From positions 28,066 to 92,065 of the forward strand of contig NZ_JAYREK010000013.1 of assembly GCF_041908905.1 (NCBI RefSeq): 64,000 nucleotides of DNA. Direction: 5' to 3'. Numbering within the stretch: the first letter of the stretch is position 1; the number at the start of each line of letters is the position of its first letter. The position numbers were made by a program, and so were the translations under genes. Below, piece by piece: positions 18,611 through 26,444 of the stretch. Source of the DNA: Zoogloea sp041908905. GTDB lineage: Bacteria; Pseudomonadota; Gammaproteobacteria; Burkholderiales; Rhodocyclaceae. The notes beneath the pieces are model-generated. The model was given only the letters and a program-made list of their open reading frames with translations, made no database searches and was not told where the DNA came from.

Positions 18611-20635
18611 ATGACGGAGATGCAAAAACTCTACCTGCTGGTTCCGCTGGCGCCGCTTTTTGGGGCGATCGTGGCCGGCCTGTTCGGAAAGACCATTGGC
18701 CGCACCGGCGCGCACGTCGTGACCATACTCGGTGTCGCTGTGGCTTTCATCGGGTCGGTGTTCGTATTCCAGGATGTCCAGGCGGGGAACACCTTCAACG
18801 GAACCCTGTACACCTGGGCGACCAGCGGCGGGATCACTTTTGAAGTCGGTTTCCTGATCGACAACCTGACGGTCATGATGATGCTCGTCGTGACCTTCGT
18901 GTCCCTGATGGTGCACCTCTACACCATCGGGTACATGTCGGAAGATCCGGGTTACCAGCGCTTCTTCAGCTACATCTCGCTGTTCACGTTCTCGATGCTG
19001 ATGCTCGTGATGTCCAACAACTTCCTCCAGCTGTTCTTCGGTTGGGAAGCGGTGGGTCTCGTCTCGTATCTGCTGATCGGTTTCTGGTACACCCGTCCGA
19101 CGGCGATCTTTGCGAACATGAAGGCTTTTCTGGTCAACCGCGTGGGTGACTTCGGCTTCCTGCTTGGCATCGGTCTGATCGCTGCGTTTGCAGGCACTCT
19201 CAACTATGCGGAAGTGTTCGCCAAGGCGCCTACTCTCGCGACGATGACCGTTCCGGAAACCGGTTGGCCGCTGATCACCGCAATCTGTATCGGTCTGTTC
19301 ATCGGCGCGATGGGTAAGTCCGCCCAGGTGCCGCTGCACGTCTGGCTGCCTGATTCGATGGAAGGTCCGACCCCGATCTCCGCGCTGATCCACGCAGCGA
19401 CCATGGTTACCGCCGGCATCTTCATGGTTGCCCGCATGTCTCCGCTTTTCGAGCTGTCCGAGGCTGCGCTGTCCTTCGTGCTGGTCATCGGTGCCACCAC
19501 GGCGTTGTTCATGGGCTTCCTCGGCATCGTCCAGAACGACATCAAGCGTGTCGTTGCATATTCGACCCTGTCGCAGCTTGGTTACATGACTGTCGCCTTG
19601 GGCGTCTCGGCATACTCTGCTGCGGTGTTTCACCTCATGACCCACGCCTTCTTCAAGGCGCTGCTGTTCCTGGGCGCGGGCTCGGTGATCATCGGCATGC
19701 ACCATGATCAGGACATGCGCAACATGGGCGGCCTGTGGAAGTACATGCCCGTCACCTGGATCACTTCGCTGCTGGGTTCCCTGGCGCTGATCGGCTTCCC
19801 GTTCCTGTCGGGTTTCTACTCGAAGGATTCGATCATCGAGGCGGTTCAGCTGTCCCATATTCCTGGCGCTGGTTACGCATACTTCTGCGTGATCGTCGGG
19901 GTGTTCGTCACAGCGTTCTATTCGTTCCGGATGTACTTCCTTGTCTTCCATGGCGAGGAGCGTTTCGGCAAGCCGGTCGAGCACCATGGCCACGATGACC
20001 ACGGGCACGATGACGACCACGGACATGACGACCATCACCACGGTCTGGCTCCGGGTCAGAAGCCCCATGAGTCTCCCTGGGTGGTTACCGTGCCGCTGGT
20101 GCTGCTGGCTGTCCCGTCGGTCCTGATTGGTTTCCTCACCATCGAGCCGATGCTGTTCGGCGGCTTCTTCAAGGGTGTCATTCACTTCTCCGATGCACAT
20201 CCTGTGATGGCGGAGCTGGGTGAAGAGTTCCATGGTGCGGTCGGTATGGCCATTCACGGTCTGACCACGCTGCCGTTCTTCCTTGCGATGGCTGGCGTTG
20301 CGGTTGCCTGGCTGTTCTACATGAAGATGCCGGCGATTCCGGCGGCCATCATGAAGACCTTCAAGCCGATCCACACCCTTCTCGAGAACAAGTATTACTT
20401 TGACAAGTTCAACGAGATCGTCTTCGCCGGCGGTGCCCGTCTGCTGGGCCGTAGTCTGTGGAAGGTGGGCGATCAGACGCTGATTGACGGTATGGCAGTG
20501 AATGGAACGGCCAAGCTGGTAGGAGTGATTGCACAGCTGACGCGTCTGTTCCAGAGCGGGCATATCTACCAATACGCCTTCTCGATGATCGTTGGGGTGT
20601 TCGTGCTTCTGACCTTCTGGTTCAATCGCGCCTGA
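18611..20635 (+). CDS. nuoL: NADH-quinone oxidoreductase subunit L
   Basis: Largest antiporter-like proton-pumping subunit, at the distal end of the membrane arm; 674 aa with about 16 membrane segments and a long lateral helix at the C-terminus. Core motifs include FFGWEAVGLVSYLLIGFW, HAATMVTAGIFMVARMSPLF and HLMTHAFFKALLFLGAGSV. An unusual His/Asp-rich loop at residues 458-477 contains ten His in twenty residues, between membrane segments in the C-terminal half. The nuoM gene begins after an 81-base gap. Confidence 0.97.
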   Translation: MTEMQKLYLLVPLAPLFGAIVAGLFGKTIGRTGAHVVTILGVAVAFIGSVFVFQDVQAGNTFNGTLYTWATSGGITFEVGFLIDNLTVMMMLVVTFVSLMVHLYTIGYMSEDPGYQRFFSYISLFTFSMLMLVMSNNFLQLFFGWEAVGLVSYLLIGFWYTRPTAIFANMKAFLVNRVGDFGFLLGIGLIAAFAGTLNYAEVFAKAPTLATMTVPETGWPLITAICIGLFIGAMGKSAQVPLHVWLPDSMEGPTPISALIHAATMVTAGIFMVARMSPLFELSEAALSFVLVIGATTALFMGFLGIVQNDIKRVVAYSTLSQLGYMTVALGVSAYSAAVFHLMTHAFFKALLFLGAGSVIIGMHHDQDMRNMGGLWKYMPVTWITSLLGSLALIGFPFLSGFYSKDSIIEAVQLSHIPGAGYAYFCVIVGVFVTAFYSFRMYFLVFHGEERFGKPVEHHGHDDHGHDDDHGHDDHHHGLAPGQKPHESPWVVTVPLVLLAVPSVLIGFLTIEPMLFGGFFKGVIHFSDAHPVMAELGEEFHGAVGMAIHGLTTLPFFLAMAGVAVAWLFYMKMPAIPAAIMKTFKPIHTLLENKYYFDKFNEIVFAGGARLLGRSLWKVGDQTLIDGMAVNGTAKLVGVIAQLTRLFQSGHIYQYAFSMIVGVFVLLTFWFNRA

Positions 20636-20716
20636 TTCTGCAGGCGGTATATCGAGTGAATTTGGCAGTTTAGGGATTTCAGCGCCGCTACACGGTGCAT
20701 AGAACGGAAAGTAGAA

Positions 20717-22195
20717 ATGAAGGAATATCTCCTCAGCCTCGCGATTTGGGTTCCAATTGTTGGTGGCCTGCTCACGCTGGCCACCGGTTCGGACCGCAAT
20801 GCGTCGCTCGCCAGGTTCGTCGCGATCGTGGCGGCACTTGCCGGGCTGGCGGTCACCATTCCGCTCTACACGATGTTCGACGTCGGCACGAGTGCGATGC
20901 AGTTCGTCGAGATGCGCACCTGGATTCCGCGCTTCAACATCAATTACGCGCTGGGTGTCGATGGCATTTCGGTGCTTTTCGTGCTGCTCAACAGCTTCAT
21001 CACGGTGATTGTCGTCGTGGCGGGCTGGGAGGTGATCCAGGAAAAGGTGTCGCAGTACATGGCGGCCTTCCTGGTGATGTCCGGCCTCATCAACGGCATC
21101 TTCAGTGCGCTCGACGGTGTGCTGTTCTATGTCTTCTTCGAGGCCTCGCTGATCCCGCTGTTCATCATCATTGGTGTCTGGGGTGGTCCCAACCGTGTGT
21201 ATGCGGCAGTCAAGTTCTTCCTCTACACGCTGGCTGGCTCCCTTCTCATGTTGGTCGCCTTCCTGTATCTCTTCATGGAGTCGGGTGGCAGCTTCAACCT
21301 TCTCGACTGGCACAAGCTGAAGCTCGGTATGTGGGACCAGACCTGGATCTTCTGGTTCCTGCTCGCCTCGTTCGCGGTCAAGGTGCCGATGTTCCCGGTC
21401 CACACCTGGTTGCCTGACGCCCACGTTGAAGCGCCGACCGGCGGTTCCATCGTCCTGGCGGCGATCGGCCTGAAGCTCGGTGCCTATGGTTTCCTGCGCT
21501 TCTCCCTGCCGATCGTGCCGGATGCGAGCCAGGCCTTTGCGCCGGTCATCATCACCCTGTCGCTCATCGCGGTGATCTACATCGGTTTCGTGGCGCTGGT
21601 CCAGACCGACATGAAGAAGCTGGTGGCCTATTCGTCGATCTCGCACATGGGCTTCGTGACGCTGGGTTTCTTCATCTTCAATCCGCTCGGTATCGAAGGC
21701 GCCCTGGTTCAGATGATCTCCCACGGTTTCGTGTCGGGTGCCATGTTTGCGTCGATCGGTGTGCTGTATGACCGCATGCACTCCCGCCAGATCGCCGATT
21801 ACGGCGGTGTGGTGAATGTCATGCCGAAGTTTGCGGCCTTCTTCATGCTGTTCGCGATGGCCAACTCGGGCCTGCCGGCGACCTCCGGCTTTGTGGGCGA
21901 GTTCATGGTTACCCTCGGTGCGGTCAAGTACAACTTCTGGGTGGGTTTCGCTGCCGCCACGACGCTGATCGTCGGCGCCGCCTACACGCTGTGGATGTAC
22001 AAGCGGGTTGTGTTCGGTGCAATCACCAACCATCACGTGTCTGAACTCACGGATATCAATGGCCGGGAATTCGCATTCCTCGCGGTTCTCGCCATCTGTG
22101 TCCTGGCCATGGGGATCTATCCCTTCCCCGTTACCGAGGTCATGCATGCGTCTGTGACTGACCTGCTTAAGCACGTTGCCGTGAGCAAACTCTGA
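20717..22195 (+). CDS. nuoM: NADH-quinone oxidoreductase subunit M
   Basis: Antiporter-like proton-pumping membrane subunit; 492 aa with about 14 membrane segments. Typical motifs are VLFYVFFEASLIPLFIIIG (containing the pumping Glu), FAVKVPMFPVHTWLPDAHVEAPT and SISHMGFVTLG. The gap of 81 bases from nuoL holds no recognisable promoter. Confidence 0.97.
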   Translation: MKEYLLSLAIWVPIVGGLLTLATGSDRNASLARFVAIVAALAGLAVTIPLYTMFDVGTSAMQFVEMRTWIPRFNINYALGVDGISVLFVLLNSFITVIVVVAGWEVIQEKVSQYMAAFLVMSGLINGIFSALDGVLFYVFFEASLIPLFIIIGVWGGPNRVYAAVKFFLYTLAGSLLMLVAFLYLFMESGGSFNLLDWHKLKLGMWDQTWIFWFLLASFAVKVPMFPVHTWLPDAHVEAPTGGSIVLAAIGLKLGAYGFLRFSLPIVPDASQAFAPVIITLSLIAVIYIGFVALVQTDMKKLVAYSSISHMGFVTLGFFIFNPLGIEGALVQMISHGFVSGAMFASIGVLYDRMHSRQIADYGGVVNVMPKFAAFFMLFAMANSGLPATSGFVGEFMVTLGAVKYNFWVGFAAATTLIVGAAYTLWMYKRVVFGAITNHHVSELTDINGREFAFLAVLAICVLAMGIYPFPVTEVMHASVTDLLKHVAVSKL

Positions 22196-22237
22196 TCTCA
22201 GGTAGCAGAGACGAAACCATCGGATTGTGATCTCAAG

Positions 22238-23704
22238 ATGAACTTTGTTATTCCGGATTTCTATCCCGCCGCGGCGGAGCTCTTCGTGGTTGCGATGTCG
22301 TTCGTCGTTTTGATGACCGGCACCTTCCTTCAGAAATCGCGAAGCCTCTCGTATTACCTGACTCAGCTTACCTTGCTTGGGGCGGCCTTCGTCACGGTCT
22401 ACACCATGGATGGGCAGGTCACGCTCACCTTCAGCGACATGTACGTCGATGATCTGATGGGTGATTTCCTCAAGCTGATGGTGTATCTGTCGGTGGCGGT
22501 GGTGTTGCTCTATTCGCGCAGCTATATCGGTGACCGCAAGATGGAGTCCACCGAGTACTACATGCTGGTGATCTACGCGACCCTCGGCATGATGGTGATG
22601 ATTGCCGCCAATCATTTCCTGACGCTCTACCTGGGTCTCGAGCTGCTGTCGCTGTCGCTCTACGCGCTGGTCGCAACCCAGCGTGACTCCGCGCGGGCCA
22701 CCGAAGCGGCGATGAAGTACTTCGTGCTCGGCGCCCTGGCTTCCGGTCTGCTCCTGTACGGCATGTCCATGCTCTACGGCGCTACGGGCAGCCTCGAACT
22801 GTCGCGCATTGCCCAGGCGATCTATCATCAGGGCGGCGACAAGACCGTGCTGATGTTCGGCTTGGTCTTCATTGTGGCTGGTCTCGCCTTCAAGCTGGGC
22901 GTCGTCCCCTTCCACATGTGGGTGCCGGACGTTTATCAGGGTGCGCCCACGTCCGTTACCCTGCTGATCGCCTCGGCCCCCAAGCTGGCGGCGTTCGGCA
23001 TGGCGATGCGTCTGCTGGTCAATGGCCTTTTCGAGCTTGCCGACCAGTGGCAGTCGATGCTGATGTTCCTTGCCGTGCTGTCCATCGCCCTCGGTAACAT
23101 CGCGGCGATCGCTCAGCCGAACCTGAAGCGGATGCTGGGTTACTCGGGTATTTCGCACATGGGCTTCATGCTGCTCGCGCTGGTGTCCGGCGTGGTGGAC
23201 GGGGATCGTCATTTCGCGCTCAACGCCTACAGCTCTGCAATGTTCTACGTTTTCTCGTACGTGCTGATGACCCTTGCCGCGTTCGGTGTGCTGCTGGTTC
23301 TCTCCCGCGCCGGGTTCGACTGCGAGACGCTCGACGATCTCAAGGGCCTGAACAAGCGTAGTTCGTGGTTCGCCGGGATGATGGGCATCGTGATGTTCTC
23401 GATGGCCGGTATTCCGTTCTTCATTGGTTTCTACGCTAAGTTCTCCGTGCTGCTGGCTGTGGTTGCGTCGGGCTACAAGTGGTTGGCGGTGTTCGCGGTG
23501 GTGATGTCGCTGATCGGCGCCTTTTACTACCTGCGTGTCGTCAAGGTCATGTTCTTCGACGAGCCGCAGGATTCCGCTCCGATCGCCACGCCGGCGACGA
23601 TGCGTGTCGCGCTGTCGCTCAACGCGCTGGCCATTGCGGCGCTGGGTCTGCTGCCTGGCTGGGTTATGTGGATCTGCGATCAGTCGATGCTGCAATCGTT
23701 CTGA
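22238..23704 (+). CDS. nuoN: NADH-quinone oxidoreductase subunit N
   Basis: Third antiporter-like proton-pumping subunit and last gene of the nuo operon; 488 aa with about 14 membrane segments. Motifs include LYLGLELLSLSLYALVA, FKLGVVPFHMWVPDVYQGAPTSVTL and SGISHMGFMLLAL. The operon ends at the strong hairpin at 23758-23801. Confidence 0.97.
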   Translation: MNFVIPDFYPAAAELFVVAMSFVVLMTGTFLQKSRSLSYYLTQLTLLGAAFVTVYTMDGQVTLTFSDMYVDDLMGDFLKLMVYLSVAVVLLYSRSYIGDRKMESTEYYMLVIYATLGMMVMIAANHFLTLYLGLELLSLSLYALVATQRDSARATEAAMKYFVLGALASGLLLYGMSMLYGATGSLELSRIAQAIYHQGGDKTVLMFGLVFIVAGLAFKLGVVPFHMWVPDVYQGAPTSVTLLIASAPKLAAFGMAMRLLVNGLFELADQWQSMLMFLAVLSIALGNIAAIAQPNLKRMLGYSGISHMGFMLLALVSGVVDGDRHFALNAYSSAMFYVFSYVLMTLAAFGVLLVLSRAGFDCETLDDLKGLNKRSSWFAGMMGIVMFSMAGIPFFIGFYAKFSVLLAVVASGYKWLAVFAVVMSLIGAFYYLRVVKVMFFDEPQDSAPIATPATMRVALSLNALAIAALGLLPGWVMWICDQSMLQSF

Positions 23705-23757
23705 TTTGAAGTGCTGAATGTCTAGCCGCCTTGAAGGTGGCTGGGCCTGATGTTCCG

Positions 23758-23801
23758 ATACGGCGGTCAAGCGGTGAGCTTGCCGCCGTATTGCTTTTTT
23801 T
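23758..23801 (+). terminator. Terminator of the nuo operon
   Basis: Stem ATACGGCGG / CCGCCGTAT extended by CAAGC / GCTTG with one bulged T, loop GGTGA, followed by TGC and seven T. Confidence 0.9.
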
Positions 23802-24018
23802 GGGGTCGCCATAGAAGGGCGGCCGACGGATCCCTTAGGTCTCGCTGAACGACCTGTAGTGGGTCGCGACGCGTTGGCTTGCGCTCATGCGGTAGCGGAT
23901 GTCGCGGATGTTGCGATGGAGGGCGACCACGTTTTCTGACGTCCCGGGCGTGGTGGTGTTTTCCGCGCCGGGCTTTTTATGCCAATCGAAAAAGTGTTCG
24001 GTCGGGCTGGGGCGCCGG
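23802..24018. other. Unassigned stretch between nuoN terminator and cytochrome c5 promoter
   Basis: No convincing gene. On the minus strand about 34 codons ending at 23835 (…HRNIRDIRYRMSAS…) show strong GC-rich third positions and could be the tail of a decayed gene. On the plus strand a hairpin with CCCGG/CCGGG arms and CTTTTT ends near 23978, which could close a short transcript. Neither reading is secure. Confidence 0.3.
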
Positions 24019-24059
24019 TTGATGCGGGTCAATGTGTCGCGGGGGGGCGAAAGCATAGT
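24019..24059 (+). promoter_or_regulatory. FNR/DNR-type dyad and -10 upstream of cytochrome c5
   Basis: TTGATGCGGGTCAA (24019-24032) matches the TTGAT-N4-GTCAA pattern of DNR/FNR-family sites at all ten positions. A -10-like CATAGT (24054-24059) is centred 31 bp from the dyad centre, as expected for class II activation at -41.5. Confidence 0.7.
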
Positions 24060-24111
24060 ATCGCGCTGCCCTGGCGCACGTGCGCCATCTCCCCAATGAG
24101 GTCAAATCATC

Positions 24112-24519
24112 ATGCGTGTAGAAAAATTGTTGCCTCTTATCCTTGTCGGCTTCCTGGCTGCCTGTGGTAAGTCCGAAGCCCCCAAGAGCGAGGCATCTCC
24201 GCCGGCTTCCCAGGCTCCGGCGGCTGCGGCCCCTGCGGCAGCACCGGCGGCGCCCGCCGCCGATGGCGGCAAAGGTGCCGACCTGTTCAAGAAGACCTGT
24301 GCGATGTGTCACCAGACTGGTGTCGCAGGCGCACCCAAGCTCGGCGACAAGGCCGACTGGGGCCCCCGTATCGCCCAAGGCCAGGACACGCTTTACAAGC
24401 ACGCAATCGAGGGTTTCAACGGCGCCAAGGGCATGATGCCGCCCAAGGGGGGCAACGCGGCCCTGGGCGATGACGAGATCAAGCTGATCGTCGATTTCAT
24501 GGTTGGCCAGGCCCAGTAA
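24112..24519 (+). CDS. Cytochrome c5-type lipoprotein
   Basis: Small monohaem c-type cytochrome, probably an electron carrier on the periplasmic face of the inner membrane. The 135 aa protein has a lipoprotein signal with lipobox LAAC (Cys18), an Ala/Pro-rich tether of about 30 residues, the haem motif CAMCH (Cys63, Cys66, His67) and Met108/109 in GMMPPKGG as the likely axial ligand. This layout matches the cytochrome c5 (CycB-like) family. The upstream FNR/DNR-type site and the nearby nos genes suggest a role in anaerobic respiration, possibly donating electrons to NosZ. That role is inferred. Confidence 0.9.
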   Translation: MRVEKLLPLILVGFLAACGKSEAPKSEASPPASQAPAAAAPAAAPAAPAADGGKGADLFKKTCAMCHQTGVAGAPKLGDKADWGPRIAQGQDTLYKHAIEGFNGAKGMMPPKGGNAALGDDEIKLIVDFMVGQAQ

Positions 24520-24551
24520 CTGCCCGTCCTGCGCTTTGCGCCAGACGAAAA

Positions 24552-24577
24552 ACCGACCACAGGGTGGTCGGTTTTTT
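24552..24577 (+). terminator. Terminator after cytochrome c5 gene
   Basis: Perfect 9-bp stem ACCGACCAC / GTGGTCGGT, 3-nt loop, followed by five T and preceded by several A, so it could act in both directions. Confidence 0.9.
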
Positions 24578-24742
24578 ATTGGGACTGGAAAGGCGGTGTG
24601 CCCAAGCCTTGCGCCATACCCTCAAGGTCGACTGAAGGCTCGCGAGCGTTGCCGATTGACGGGACGGGGCTTGGCGCCGAAGGTTGGGGCGTCGCCCGGT
24701 TGCACGTGGGAGCCGGTGTTGCAGCGCTCTTGTGCTTGAATT

Positions 24743-24768
24743 AGCCGCCGACGGGAGTCGGTCCGGCT
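24743..24768 (-). terminator. Hairpin downstream of the nos operon
   Basis: Ten paired bases AGCCG-CCGAC / GTCGG-CGGCT with a GGGA loop and a 2-nt bulge, inside a wider inverted repeat GGGAGCC (24708-24714) / GGCTCCC (24771-24777). It lies just past the stop of the last nos gene but lacks a T run on the minus strand, so its role as terminator is uncertain. Confidence 0.35.
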
Positions 24769-24782
24769 GTGGCTCCCGGGGG

Positions 24783-25292
24783 TCAATGTTGGTGAGAGCT
24801 GGTGTTGAGGCCCTTGATGATGTCCCGCGTCACGTCGCCGAACGCCAGAACCCGGCCACCCTGGGCTTTGGCGAAGGCTTCGGCGGCCTCGCGGGTGGAG
24901 AAGGCGGGGAGGTTGGGGTCGTTCATCGGGCCGCGGGCAGTCGAGCCGAGCACGAAGAAGGCCTTCCGGGCGTCCGCCCACGCCTTGGTGCCGTAATCGG
25001 CCACGTAGATGGCACCGATGTCGGCGGGTTTATGCTGCTTGTCGAACAGCGGCATGTTGTTGAGGAAGCGGAACATGTCCACCGGCGAATCGAAACTCGA
25101 GGCGCTCTGGTCGTTGAAGACGATCTGGCCGGTCCATTGTGGTGTGCGGTAGGGGTACATGCCGCACACGGGGCAGCGCGCCGAGCGCTGGACGTATTGA
25201 GGCGACAGGTCGGCGGCCGAGACAGGCTGCGCGACCAGCAGGCTGCCAGCCAGCAGCGGCGCGGCGAGGAGGGTCAGAACGCTGGGCTTCAT
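24783..25292 (-). CDS. NosL-family protein, second paralogue
   Basis: NosL proteins are periplasmic Cu(I) carriers used to mature N2O reductase. This 169 aa protein has a Sec signal peptide cleaved near VSAADL and no lipobox. It carries a CPVCGM motif (Cys40, Cys43, Met45), followed by the NosL core: QIVFND, DMFRF, AFFVLGSTARGPMNDPNLPAFSTREAAEAFA. The other NosL in this operon has a single-Cys CALDGM motif instead. The ATG overlaps the upstream stop codon by four bases (ATGA). It is the last gene of the nosDFYL operon. Copper binding through the two Cys is inferred. Confidence 0.85.
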   Translation of the reverse strand: MKPSVLTLLAAPLLAGSLLVAQPVSAADLSPQYVQRSARCPVCGMYPYRTPQWTGQIVFNDQSASSFDSPVDMFRFLNNMPLFDKQHKPADIGAIYVADYGTKAWADARKAFFVLGSTARGPMNDPNLPAFSTREAAEAFAKAQGGRVLAFGDVTRDIIKGLNTSSHQH

Positions 25293-25663
25293 GCACGGGC
25301 TCCGGTGTCGATCTTGTCGAGAAGCGGGTCGTCCAGGATGGTGGTGATGACCCGTTGCAGATTGTCCCACGGGCTGGCGTCGGTGCGGGTCAGCGGATCG
25401 GCCCACAGACCGCCGTCAGCGGTGTGGAGATGGTTTGGCCGGGTTGCGAGCTCGGGGTGCAGCGGGGCGGTGTCGATGCGCAGCTCCGCCTCTCCCCAGG
25501 CCCACGCGATGGCGTAGGCGTCGCTGCCGGCGATGCGGGCTTCCAGTGTCACGCCGTTGTTGAAGTGGGCGATCAGGGCGTCGTATTTCACGTCGACGGG
25601 CGTTTCGAGGTGCTCACCGAAGTGTTCCTCGATCCGGGCGGCGAGGTCGAGATGCAGGCTCAT
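25289..25663 (-). CDS. Small uncharacterised protein in nos operon, TumE/DUF6516-like
   Basis: 124 aa soluble protein with no signal peptide. The segment RIDTAPLHPELATRPNHLHTAD resembles the DUF6516 family (TumE-type toxin-like proteins), where a DNAPHHPEL..PHHxH stretch followed by a helical C-terminus is typical; this match is from memory. It overlaps the genes on both sides by four bases (ATGA), so it is translationally coupled within nosL-orf92-orf124-nosL2. A copper or maturation role would fit the context, and a toxin-like role would fit the sequence; neither is shown. Confidence 0.8.
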   Translation of the reverse strand: MSLHLDLAARIEEHFGEHLETPVDVKYDALIAHFNNGVTLEARIAGSDAYAIAWAWGEAELRIDTAPLHPELATRPNHLHTADGGLWADPLTRTDASPWDNLQRVITTILDDPLLDKIDTGARA

Positions 25664-25932
25664 CGGGTGCGGGCCTCCTGGACGATGCGGGCGAGATCGC
25701 TGCGCACCTGGCCGTGCAGGTCGGTGAGGATGTTCAGCGAGAGGTAGTGTTCGTAGCTCGGGTGTTCGGGAAGTTCGCCGGCGCTGATCCGGGCAAGCAC
25801 GCCCGCGGCGTCGCGGGCGCCGAGGTCCGCCAGCAGTTTGTCGCGGGCGCTGCGCAGGTCGTACATCAGGCGCGCGAACTGCTCGATCTCGAGGGCATCT
25901 TCGGGGGCGAGGTCGCTGTAGAACGGGTCCAT
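25660..25932 (-). CDS. Small uncharacterised helical protein in nos operon
   Basis: 90 aa acidic protein, predicted mainly alpha-helical, without signal peptide, Cys or membrane segment. I do not recognise a family. The ATG at 25932 is chosen because AGAGG lies eight bases upstream; a GTG at 25938 overlapping the nosL stop (GTGA) is an alternative and gives 92 aa. Its stop overlaps the next gene by four bases. The fixed pairing with the TumE-like gene suggests the two proteins act together, possibly as a toxin-antitoxin-like pair. Confidence 0.8.
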   Translation of the reverse strand: MDPFYSDLAPEDALEIEQFARLMYDLRSARDKLLADLGARDAAGVLARISAGELPEHPSYEHYLSLNILTDLHGQVRSDLARIVQEARTR

Positions 25933-25934
25933 GC

Positions 25935-26444
25935 TCACATCCTCTGGTCGTGCAGGGCGCCGCCGTCCAGGCGGGCCATGTCGGCAGTGATCTCGGGGAA
26001 GGGGTGAACCTTGCCGCCTTCCGTGTCGGCGAACTTTTGGGCGCCCTCGCGGGTGGCGAAGGAGGGGATGGTCGGGCCCATCGCACCACGTTTCTTGGAG
26101 CCCACCACGTAGAAGGCCTTCTTCGCGTCTATCCAGGCGCCCTTGGGCTGTTCCCAGGTGGTCTGGTCCATGGCCTGCACATAGGCGGCGGCCACCTTGC
26201 GGGCCTGTTCGGGTTTGAGGAGTAGCGAGAACATCTCCATGGTGTCGCAGAAGAAGTCGGGCTCGGGGGTGCCATCGTAGTGGATCTGGGCCTTGGGCCC
26301 GGGGTAGTCGGCCAGCAGCATGCCGTCGAGGGCGCAGTAGCTGTCCTGGGCGATCTCCTTGGGCGCGACCGGCGCATTGGCGGTCTGGCTGCAGGCGGCG
26401 AGCAGGCTTGCGGTGAGGAGAAGGGCGGCGGTGGTGAGTTTCAT
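25935..26444 (-). CDS. nosL: NosL, copper chaperone lipoprotein for N2O reductase
   Basis: Outward-facing lipoprotein delivering Cu(I) for assembly of the NosZ copper centres. The 169 aa protein has lipobox LAAC (Cys18), the Cu-site region YCALDGMLLADYPGPKAQIH (Cys37, Met42), FFCDTMEMF (Cys66) and the C-terminal core AFYVVGSKKRGAMGPTIPSFATREGAQKFA. The start overlaps the nosY stop by four bases. It is followed by two small genes and a second NosL-like gene. Confidence 0.93.
   Translation of the reverse strand: MKLTTAALLLTASLLAACSQTANAPVAPKEIAQDSYCALDGMLLADYPGPKAQIHYDGTPEPDFFCDTMEMFSLLLKPEQARKVAAAYVQAMDQTTWEQPKGAWIDAKKAFYVVGSKKRGAMGPTIPSFATREGAQKFADTEGGKVHPFPEITADMARLDGGALHDQRM

Noticed and set aside
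18176..23812. A 1878-codon open frame on the minus strand opposite nuoJ to nuoN
   Set aside because: It is the mirror of the biased codon use in the nuo genes. Its translation is His/Arg/Asp-rich low-complexity sequence without domains, and it runs through five well-supported genes.
23835..24056. A 73-codon minus-strand gene between nuoN and cytochrome c5
   Set aside because: Its start would lie inside the cytochrome c5 promoter and its middle runs through a plus-strand hairpin. Only the last 34 codons look coding-like, so it is reported as an unassigned stretch instead.
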